NCBI GenBank assembly: GCA_000990585.1
Contig: LBQD01000002.1
Coordinates: 1-56,015, forward strand
Length of the DNA: 56,015 bases
Direction: 5' to 3'
From: Candidatus Moranbacteria bacterium GW2011_GWE2_35_2-
GTDB taxonomy: Bacteria; Patescibacteriota; Minisyncoccia; Moranbacterales; UBA9337
Of the stretch, positions 19,818 to 28,500 are shown piece by piece. Position 1 is the stretch's first letter. Each line of letters opens with the position of its first letter. The position numbers were made by a program, and so were the translations under genes. Under the pieces are notes generated by a model, which was given only the letters and a program-made list of their open reading frames with translations, did not search any database and was not told where the DNA came from.

Positions 19818-20303
19818 TTAAAAATTATTCATTTTTCGACTATTAAGATGGCAGATAGCGATGGCGATAGCATCGGCAGTGTCGTCCGGCTTAGGGATTT
19901 CTTTTAATTTCAAAATACTTTTCACCATAATCTGGATTTGTTTTTTTTCCGCCCGCCCGTATCCCGTGAGCGCCTGTTTTACTTGAAGCGGAGTATATTC
20001 AAAAATTTTCAATCCCATTTTTTCCAATGCTAACAATATTCCTCCACGAGACTGACTCACTTTCATTACCGTTTTAATATTTTTAAAAAAAAACAAATCT
20101 TCTACCACCCCTTCAGTCGGACTATATTTCCGAATAATGTTTTCAATATCATCTGCCACTTCCTTGATTCTTTCAGACGTACTGCGTTTTGGCGAAGTGG
20201 AAATATGACCGTATGCAATCGGAACTATTTTTCCATCATCCTCTTCTAAAATCGCCCATCCAGTTGTTGCCGTCCCAGGATCTATGCCTAAAATGCGTAA
20301 CAT
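19818..20303 (-). CDS. ruvC: Crossover junction endodeoxyribonuclease RuvC
   Basis: ILGIDPGTATTGWAI, VVEDLFFFKNIKT and DDTADAIAIAICH. Confidence 0.95.
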   Translation of the reverse strand: MLRILGIDPGTATTGWAILEEDDGKIVPIAYGHISTSPKRSTSERIKEVADDIENIIRKYSPTEGVVEDLFFFKNIKTVMKVSQSRGGILLALEKMGLKIFEYTPLQVKQALTGYGRAEKKQIQIMVKSILKLKEIPKPDDTADAIAIAICHLNSRKMNNF

Positions 20304-20305
20304 TA

Positions 20306-20333
20306 AATTTCTAATTTCTAATTTCTAATTTCT
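20306..20333. repeat. Four perfect tandem copies of AATTTCT
   Basis: Direct reading; abuts the ruvC start codon. Confidence 0.9.
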
Positions 20334-20390
20334 AAATAATTTCAAAATTAAAAAATCAAAACTTATTTAAAAATTACAAAACTCAAAATT

Positions 20391-21110
20391 TTATGTGATG
20401 TTATCGTATATTTCTTGCACATCATCATTTTCATCCAATTGTTCAAATAATTTTTCATAATCCAATTTTGTGTTTTCATCCAATTCAACTTTTTGCAACG
20501 CGTCATAGACCAATTCGGCGTTTTCCACGGAAATTCCGACTTTTTCCAAATTTTCTTTGACCGCTTTCAATTCAACGGCTTTAGTATAAATCGTCAATAC
20601 GTTGTCCCAATAAATCGTATCTTCTGCTCCGGCCTCAATCGCTTTCATTTCCATTTCATCCAAATTTTCCGAATTGGCGGAAATATTAATATTTCCCACT
20701 AATCTGAAAGAATGCATTACTCCGCCAGCGCTAGCCATTTTTCCGCCGCTTTTTGTGATAATATTTTTTATTTCCCCTAATGTTCGATTTTTGTTGTCAG
20801 TAGCAGTTTTAATCAACATCGCCACTCCGCCCGGACCAAAAGCCTCATATATTATTTCTTCGATTTCCGCTCCGTCCTTAAGCTCTCCGGTTCCCTTTTT
20901 GATTGCCCGTTCAATATTATCTTTGGGCATATTCACCCGCCTTGCCTGTTCAACAGCAAATTTGAGTTTCATATTGGATTCAGAATTGCCACCGCCTTCT
21001 TTAGCGGAAAGGGAAATCAAGCGGCTGATTTTCGTAAAAGCATTTGCCCGCTTGGCATCTTGTGCACCTTTTCGATGTTTTATTCCCGACCATTTGTTGT
21101 GTCCAGACAT
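20391..21110 (-). CDS. YebC/PmpR family protein
   Basis: MSGHNKWSGIKHRKGAQDAKRANAFTKI; start placed at the canonical MSGHNKW. Confidence 0.95.
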   Translation of the reverse strand: MSGHNKWSGIKHRKGAQDAKRANAFTKISRLISLSAKEGGGNSESNMKLKFAVEQARRVNMPKDNIERAIKKGTGELKDGAEIEEIIYEAFGPGGVAMLIKTATDNKNRTLGEIKNIITKSGGKMASAGGVMHSFRLVGNINISANSENLDEMEMKAIEAGAEDTIYWDNVLTIYTKAVELKAVKENLEKVGISVENAELVYDALQKVELDENTKLDYEKLFEQLDENDDVQEIYDNIT

Positions 21111-21207
21111 AAGCATTATGAAACATAAACCTCATAGTATAAACAAAATATCTTCTGCTATGTGTTTGCATTGTATGTTTTATATTTTCATCCTACCATC
21201 TTTGTCT

Positions 21208-21957
21208 TTATTTTTCAAGGCTTTTTCCTTTTTCCCACGCCAATTCGAAAAGCGGTTTCATCGATCGCACCAACTCTTCCGATTCGATCACTACGATAAA
21301 AGGATTATCTTCCAGCGAAGTAATTGCTAATTTATTATCATAAATTGTAAAGTCCATATGCGAATCCTTGAGCTCAGGTAAAATCCGCACCGTTTGATTA
21401 ACCGCCATAAATTTTTTCGCCAATTCAATTTCATACGGGCTATCCGAAATCAAATGGCGGAAACCTGATTTAATGATTCCTTTTCGGGCTTTTTTTATCC
21501 ATTCATCAATTTTTCCCGAAAATCGGTCGTCAATCCTTTGATAAGAAGAAATAAAAAAAGCCTCTTTTGCGTTGTTCATTTCTCCATCCCAAATACGGAG
21601 GATTCCTTCTTTAGTATCATAATACCTGATTTTCGGTTTCTTGCCGCTTTTATTTCCCAAAGTCCGCAAAATCGGCAACATTTCGGAAAAATTCCGAGTA
21701 ATCCCCCGCAACTGCCCCAAAATAACCAAGGGATCGGTGGCTTGATATGTGTTAATTTTTCGCCCCAAAAGCTCACTCACATATCCCCGCTTGATCAATC
21801 CCTCCAAAAGCACATAAATTATCGGCCGCTTCAAATCGGAAATCTTGGCAATCTCCGTTACATTCCCCTGTCCCAATTCAAGCAAAGCCAAATACACCCG
21901 CGCCTCCTTGCCGGTAAATCCCGATTCTTCAAGTAATTTTATCAAATCTAAATCCAT
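21208..21957 (-). CDS. TrmB-family transcriptional regulator
   Basis: N-terminal wHTH (LLEESGFTGKEARVYLALLELG...LKRPIIYVLLEGLIKRGYV) plus C-terminal TrmB-like effector region. Confidence 0.82.
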   Translation of the reverse strand: MDLDLIKLLEESGFTGKEARVYLALLELGQGNVTEIAKISDLKRPIIYVLLEGLIKRGYVSELLGRKINTYQATDPLVILGQLRGITRNFSEMLPILRTLGNKSGKKPKIRYYDTKEGILRIWDGEMNNAKEAFFISSYQRIDDRFSGKIDEWIKKARKGIIKSGFRHLISDSPYEIELAKKFMAVNQTVRILPELKDSHMDFTIYDNKLAITSLEDNPFIVVIESEELVRSMKPLFELAWEKGKSLEK

Positions 21958-21971
21958 ACTCTTTATTTGTC

Positions 21972-21991
21972 ATTCCCGAAAAGGCGGGAAT
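21972..21991. repeat. REP-like palindrome (CATTCCCGAAAAGGCGGGAAT)
   Basis: attcccg/cgggaat inverted repeat. Confidence 0.6.
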
Positions 21992-22013
21992 ATAGTCAAC
22001 ATATCTACTCAAC

Positions 22014-22042
22014 AGTTTAACAATTATTTCTGTTTTTGTCAA
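22014..22042 (-). promoter_or_regulatory. Promoter for the TrmB-like regulator
   Basis: minus strand TTGACA-N17-TAAACT. Confidence 0.5.
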
Positions 22043-22112
22043 TATTTTTGATAAATAATCATTTAAAACCCATAATTTCAGCCAATTTATTGGATTTATT
22101 TATATTTTACGA

Positions 22113-22141
22113 TTGACATTTTGCCATAAAAATCATATCAT
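22113..22141 (+). promoter_or_regulatory. Promoter for the small membrane protein pair
   Basis: TTGACA-N17-TATCAT. Confidence 0.6.
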
Positions 22142-22200
22142 CATCTATTCTAGCAATGGAAGGCTGTTTAAAAATTCAATAAATAAAAAGGAGGAAATCA

Positions 22201-22641
22201 ATGAAAGCTATCGCACGCTGGCTAAAAGAATTTTTTATGGAATATATCTTGCCATCTATTTTGGTGATACTGGCCATATTTCTTTTCTCTTGGATATTGT
22301 CTCATTTTAATCCGGCACTTCCAAAAGAAGAAATAATCAAAAAACAACTTACCTACTTTCAAGGTGGGAGTTACGTTTTTGAAAAATTTCCAGATAACGA
22401 GATTTTTATTATTCGCACGAAACCAATGCCGATTCCGGAGCTGGGGCTTGATTTTTCTTTTGCAGAAAGAACAAGCGATGGAATATTGTTTAATGTTTTA
22501 ATTCCTGTCGGGAGAAATTTGGAGCCAAAAGATGAGGTGCTTTTATTTCGGTTTCAAAGCAGAAGAACCGCCTATGCCCAATTCAATGAATTTTTAATCG
22601 CAATACCTAAAAAGAATAACGAGGTGAAAAATCATGAATGA
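22201..22641 (+). CDS. Hypothetical protein with one N-terminal TM helix
   Basis: 146 aa; strong SD (aaaaaggaggaaatcaATG). Confidence 0.7.
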   Translation: MKAIARWLKEFFMEYILPSILVILAIFLFSWILSHFNPALPKEEIIKKQLTYFQGGSYVFEKFPDNEIFIIRTKPMPIPELGLDFSFAERTSDGILFNVLIPVGRNLEPKDEVLLFRFQSRRTAYAQFNEFLIAIPKKNNEVKNHE

Positions 22642-22918
22642 AGATATATTTATCCCTTGGATGCTTCCCATTGTCACTATGGAGGTTTATCTTGTGTGTC
22701 GGATGATAAGAGGGGAAGAAGGGAGTAGCTACTCCTTTTGGATGTTTAAGGCAATGTTTCTTGCCTCGTGCATGATGGGGTTGCTTGTGACAAATAAGGC
22801 TATTAAAAATATGAGCTTAATATTTGAAAATGATCTACTGATTATCGGCACGAGCAGTTGGCTTCTTGTGGCGCTGATGGGATTGATAAAAATTAATTCT
22901 CGCAATCGCAAAAAATAA
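22634..22918 (+). CDS. Hypothetical small membrane protein
   Basis: 94 aa, three predicted TM helices, overlaps the upstream gene by 8 nt, gaggtg SD. Confidence 0.65.
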   Translation: MNEDIFIPWMLPIVTMEVYLVCRMIRGEEGSSYSFWMFKAMFLASCMMGLLVTNKAIKNMSLIFENDLLIIGTSSWLLVALMGLIKINSRNRKK

Positions 22919-22927
22919 GATCTTTGC

Positions 22928-22967
22928 AAAAACGGACAACCAAAAAAATCCGCTGTCCGTTTTTTAT
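22928..22967 (+). terminator. Intrinsic terminator
   Basis: aaaaacggaca..tgtccgttttttattttt. Confidence 0.75.
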
Positions 22968-22970
22968 TTT

Positions 22971-22996
22971 TCAAAAAAGACACCTTTAAAGGTGTT
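22971..22996 (-). terminator. Intrinsic terminator (minus strand)
   Basis: acacctttaaaggtgt perfect palindrome followed on the minus strand by cttttttga. Confidence 0.55.
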
Positions 22997-23128
22997 TGAG
23001 AAAAAATTAATTGAGTTTTAGTTAAAAAAACTTGTCAAATATACGCATATGCGATTGAAAGACAATTTATTGTTTTAGTGAAATAAAAAAACAGCAGAAA
23101 GGGAAAATGAGATAAGAGAATAGGTATT

Positions 23129-25111
23129 TTAAATGAATAATGAATTCAGGAAAGTGTTTATTTTTTGCAGTAGCTGCTCGAGGAATTTTTTGGCGTAATG
23201 CTCAGAAAAGGCTGTTTTGGCGGTAAAGAAATATTTTCCATTTTCTTGGCGAATGGAAAAATTTTGAATTTTGTCTATATTGAAATCTTCAACCGCTTTT
23301 GAAAGCTTTCGGTGCATCTCCGGACTAATTTCGATTTCGATCGGTTTTTGAGTGATTTTTCCGGCATAAACACTGCTACTGTCTTCATCATTTGTCATTT
23401 TTTGCCCATCATTTTCAGCAATCGGAATTATTGAAACGCTTCCACTACTTTCAGTGGTTTGCGTATTTTTGCTATTTACAGAATTTTTATCATCTTCAAT
23501 TTCATCAACAATCCACTCCCATTTCTTTCCTTTTTCTTTTTGCAAAATACTATTGTTTTTGATGGATTCTTTTTCTTTGTATTTCAAGGAATATGCAACC
23601 TTTCCATCTGGATATCGAAGTTCAATGTAAGCCTCTTTATTTCCAAGAGAAAAATACGAATCTTTTCTTGTGATTCTTCTCTCACCTCCCGATTTTATTT
23701 TAATTGAGTTGTAAATCGGATGATTAACAAGCTTATCCTTTGATGCTCCGCTTGCCACGCTCCATCCTTTCAAATTTACTGTCTTTTTTGAATCATTTTT
23801 CACCGTTATATATTCATTTTCACTGTCCAATCCGGAAGGATTTGGCATAATTTCCACGATTTTCACCTCGCGGCGCGGATATTTTTCAACATTGATTGCA
23901 AAACTTCTTACTATATCCTCGCTTCCGTCAAAAACTTTCACGCTAACAAAATAATTTCCCTCTTTTTCGTATTTGTGCCTAGTTTTTTCCAAATAGCTTT
24001 TGTGTCCATCTCCGAAATCCCAAGCTATTTTCAACTTGTCTTTATCTTTATCTTTTGCCTCCACTTCAAAATCCGCATAAATATTCTTATAAACATCTTC
24101 ATCAATTTTTAATTTTACTTCTGGAAGATTGTTAAATTTATTTTCTTCTCCTGGGGTCAAAAATTTACTCTGCCGCCATTTTTTTCCATCAAAATTCCAT
24201 GAAATGTTTTTATTTGATCCTAAATATTTCATCTTTGAAACTTCTTTTCCATTTGGATTGAAAAGATAAACAGATTCATTTCCAGAATTATTCAATGAAA
24301 ATTTGAAAAATTTTTCGTCATCTTCTTTTTCTTTTTTATAAACAACAAAATAATCGCCAGCTTTTATGATTGAATCATTCGGGAAAACATATTTTCCCGT
24401 TTTTGATTCATCTTTTAATATCCAACCAGAAAGATCCTCATTTTTCTTGGAAAAATTATACAATTCAATATATTCTGTTTTTCCTTTTTCCGGATTAGGA
24501 AAAATCTCGTTAATTTCAATCTCCGAAAAATATTTTTTTGGCTCAGATTTTTTCTCCCCCGGCGTTCCGCCAAGAATCCAACTTTTTTTCCATCTATTAC
24601 CCTTTTCATCCCATTCAATACTATATCCTTTCTCACTATTTTCCGTGCTTTCATATAAAATTTCAGTCTCCCAATTTTTACAACCTTCAAAACTTATCTT
24701 TATCTCTCCATCTTTTTTTAGAGAAAAACTTGAATCTACGATTTTTCCCTCATATTTACATTTTTCCTTTCCTTTGCAAAAATTTTCTTCAAATTGTTTT
24801 TTATCACTAACTACAACAACATATTCATTAGGATCTATTTCCAAATCATCATTGGATTTATGACAAACACCACTGTTTTCAACTATTTTTAAATTTTTCT
24901 TTTCTACTATAATTTTCTTGTCAGAATTATTATAAATTTCAAACCAATCTCCTTTCTGCCCTCCATTAATCGGATCAAACATTATTTCTGTAATAATAAG
25001 TCCTTCATCTTCTGCTTTTATTTTTTGCACACATAAAAAACAAAAAGCGCTAAAAATAAAAATTAGCGCTCCTGTTTTTAAAAATACTTTTTTCTTTTTA
25101 GAAAAAATCAT
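23129..25111 (-). CDS. Secreted/surface protein with lamin-tail (LTD) domains and a PKD domain
   Basis: N-terminal signal/TM; GLIITEIMFDPINGGQKGDWFEIYN, SEIEINEIFPNPEKGKTEYIELYN and VKIVEIMPNPSGLDSENEYITVKN (three LTDs); WDFGDGHKSYLEKTRHKYEKEGNYFVSVKV (PKD). Confidence 0.85.
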   Translation of the reverse strand: MIFSKKKKVFLKTGALIFIFSAFCFLCVQKIKAEDEGLIITEIMFDPINGGQKGDWFEIYNNSDKKIIVEKKNLKIVENSGVCHKSNDDLEIDPNEYVVVVSDKKQFEENFCKGKEKCKYEGKIVDSSFSLKKDGEIKISFEGCKNWETEILYESTENSEKGYSIEWDEKGNRWKKSWILGGTPGEKKSEPKKYFSEIEINEIFPNPEKGKTEYIELYNFSKKNEDLSGWILKDESKTGKYVFPNDSIIKAGDYFVVYKKEKEDDEKFFKFSLNNSGNESVYLFNPNGKEVSKMKYLGSNKNISWNFDGKKWRQSKFLTPGEENKFNNLPEVKLKIDEDVYKNIYADFEVEAKDKDKDKLKIAWDFGDGHKSYLEKTRHKYEKEGNYFVSVKVFDGSEDIVRSFAINVEKYPRREVKIVEIMPNPSGLDSENEYITVKNDSKKTVNLKGWSVASGASKDKLVNHPIYNSIKIKSGGERRITRKDSYFSLGNKEAYIELRYPDGKVAYSLKYKEKESIKNNSILQKEKGKKWEWIVDEIEDDKNSVNSKNTQTTESSGSVSIIPIAENDGQKMTNDEDSSSVYAGKITQKPIEIEISPEMHRKLSKAVEDFNIDKIQNFSIRQENGKYFFTAKTAFSEHYAKKFLEQLLQKINTFLNSLFI

Positions 25112-25124
25112 CTCTCAAAAAAGA

Positions 25125-25535
25125 TTAGACTATTTTTCTTTGGGAAGAAGTTATTCTCAATATCTCGTTAACGACGCCAACCAATTGTTTTGGCGTAATA
25201 TTTGCTTTAACAAAATATTTTTTCGCCCCCAAAGCCAGTGCGGCATCTCTATCACCGTTTTGATTGAGATTGGTCAAAATAATAATCGGAATTTTCGCAT
25301 ATTCATCATTGAAATGAATTTTTTCCAATAAATCAAATCCGTCCATTTTCGGCATTATAATATCCGAAATTATCAAATCAACAGCATTAAAATTATTTTT
25401 AATATGTTGCCACGCCTCTTTTCCATCTTTGGCTATTGCCACATCAAAATTTTCTCTTTTGAAAGCTTGCGTATATATCTCTAAAAGATCATGATCATCT
25501 TCGACAATCAAAATCGTGCGTTTTTTTGTCTGCAT
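25125..25535 (-). CDS. Receiver-only response regulator (CheY-like)
   Basis: TILIVEDDHDLLEIYTQAF, DLIISDIIMPKMDGFDLLEKI and ALGAKKYFVKANITP. Confidence 0.88.
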   Translation of the reverse strand: MQTKKRTILIVEDDHDLLEIYTQAFKRENFDVAIAKDGKEAWQHIKNNFNAVDLIISDIIMPKMDGFDLLEKIHFNDEYAKIPIIILTNLNQNGDRDAALALGAKKYFVKANITPKQLVGVVNEILRITSSQRKIV

Positions 25536-25569
25536 AATTTCTTTTTTATTGAAGTTTTCAGGCAAAATA

Positions 25570-28500
25570 CTACATTCCAATATTACTTGTCCAGCTAAAA
25601 ATATTTTGAAAATTATTAGTAATCACCTGAATAATATTTTTTCGATCCTTGGGTGTAAGAACTCCCCTGTCTTGTTCCAATTTTGTATTTCCGGATTTAT
25701 CCACCGCCTTAGCATTGAAATAATAGGCAGTTCCCTGTTCAAGCGTTGTAATAATAGCAGTATGTTTGACAGTATAATTTTCATCCACAACTACTTCTTT
25801 TTTATTACCTCCGATACCTTGACGATAAATAAACATTGTTTTTGCCGGCTCATCAGTATCCCACGAAAGAATCGTTTGCACTTTTCCATTTTGAGTAAGC
25901 GCCGAAGTAGTACGTAAATTACTAATTACAGGAGGATTTTCATCCTTAGCAGTTGTATATTTGTCAATTTCTTTTTCCGTAGTATTACCCTCCTTATCTC
26001 TAACTTTAACTGACAGTTTATAGGTGGCACCGGAATCCAAATTACCAACTTCCAGAGAGTGTTCGGTTTTCTGCTCTGGTGATCCCTGAAAATGCTGTTC
26101 GTCTTCTTTTTCGGAGTTAGTAAGTGTAATAAACGCATCTGTTTCAATACTAGTTCTAAATGAAACCTTGATATTATGCTCGTCTATTGAATCAACCTTG
26201 AAATCTTGCACCTCCGGAGGAGCAGGAGTAGAAAAAGCATACTCGGACGAAGAATAAATATTCGAAGATGAATCTTCTCCTTTAATACGGAAATAATATT
26301 TCGTCCCAGCATCCAAACTGGTCAAGTTTATCGCGTGTGCCTTAGATCGGTCGCCATCTTTGGTAATTTCTTTGTCCATTTCCCTGCTTTTTCCATATTC
26401 CAATTGTGATGTAGTGTTAGCGGATGTTTCCCATGAAATGGTAGCACTATCATAACTCACATCAATCACTTCTACATTAAAGATGTCTGAAACCGCCGAA
26501 GTTGTGAATGTATCTGTATCCGATTGTCCGGTATTTCCCAATGAATCGACACTTTTTACATAAAAAGTATATTTTGTATTAGGAGACAAATCATTAATTG
26601 TAATCTCATGATTAGTAGTAAGAGTGGTTGTGTCTCCTTGATCCTTATAATTTCCTCCTTCCGGCTTATATACAACAACAGAGGTCGCCTCTTTGTCTGT
26701 TTTCCAAGAAACCGTAACACTATTAGACAATGTTTTAGAAACCGAAGCACTGGCAGAAGAAATATCCGGTGCGGTATATGCCCCCGTAATAAACCCTGCC
26801 AAATCCGTATCTTCCGTTGCCGCTCCTAATGTTTTGAAAGTATAATCCCCCGATTCATCGGAATTAGCGGAAGCATCTTTGGAAACAACTTGGTAATGAT
26901 ATGTCGTTCCAGAATCCAAGTCTTCCAATAACACATTATGATTAGTGACCATATCGGTATTTTCAGTCATAGTGCTGGAATAGTTTTCGGTTTTTCCATA
27001 TCTCACCTTTGAGGTTGAAACTTCATTTGTAGTCCAATTGATCAACGCTTGGTTTTTTCCAATCAATACTGCTTGAATACTAGAAATATCCGGCGCTTGG
27101 CTATCAACTCCCTCTCCAAGAGTCGAACATTCTTCAATATCCGACGCGCTCACTCCACCCTCGACATTTTCAGAAATAATCTGATAATAATATTTCACCT
27201 GTGGCAACAAGCTTCCGATAGTAATACTATGATCTTCTTTTTTCTCATCCTCACCTTTTTTAAAATAATCCGCCAAATCATCATCCTCGGAATAAATCAC
27301 ATAAGCATCCGCATCTTCGTCCGTGTCCCATGAAATCGTCAATTGATTATTTCCGGAAGAACAATCCGGACCGTCAGAAATATTCGGACCGGATACCGTT
27401 TCAAAAGTATAATAAACACCTCCATTGTCATACAAATTATAATTTCCATTTTCATCCTGCAATTTTATTTTAAAATAATAGGTTCTTCCTTGACTCAAAT
27501 TTTTCAAATTTATCGAATGAGTGGTTGTAAAAGATTTACTGGAAGATTTTTCTTCATAGTCATCGGAGATAAAATCATCCGTACTATCAGAATAATAAAT
27601 CGAAACTATTGAGTCACTGTCCGAAACCACAGAAATTTCTGCACTATCAGAAGAAGTATCCGAAACGGAATATGTGCTCAATCCCGGAGCGAACGAATCC
27701 GCCAATGATTCCGTCGTAAATTTTATCATCGAACTGTCAGCGGTGTAAAAATATATATCATTATTAACAGAATCAATCAATTTGATTCGGTAATAATAAA
27801 CTTGGTTGGATTGCAGATTTTCCAAATAAAACACGTGAGTGATTGAAGCAGTGTCGTCATCTTTATAATTATCACAGGTATCCACGTCGCTGATTTGACT
27901 TGTTTCATAACAAAGTTTGGCAGTCGTCTGCGTGTTTCCGGAAAAATAAATCACCGCCTCGGTCTCACTGGTCATCAAAACGTTAGCATTAGTCGGATTA
28001 TCAGGAGCAATCAAATCCGGATGATCTTCTTGCTTTGCCAAAGTAGAAAAAGTGAATTCGTCCGATTCGCTTTGGTTTCCATTAATATCTATGGTTTGGA
28101 TTTTGTAAATATACGTAGTGTTTCGGGAAAGATTATCCAAAACCACTGCTCGTTCCATTGTATATGTCTGACTCCAGCTTGGATCATTATATGAATCACC
28201 GGATTCTTTGTGTAAAACCCGACTCACTGCCTTCTTATCGGTTATCCATTTAATTACCGCCTTAGTGTCGGTTTTTATTATCGGAGCGCCAAAAACAGCA
28301 TCGTTTGGAATAATTATTGGAGCCGCCTGATCATTATCCGTTCGAAAATTAAAATAGCGAATCACTCCGCGCTCAGGATTCTTATCCGTATCATTGTCCG
28401 CTTCAACATAAAAATAATATTTAGTATTAACAGAAAGTCCGGAAATATCCACTCGGCAAATCAAAGTATCACCATCACATTCCGCCGACTGATTATCCGA

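Noticed and set aside
24366-24863. 165-aa + strand ORF inside the lamin-tail gene
   Set aside because: Antisense to clear LTD/PKD coding sequence; composition typical of a spurious reverse frame.
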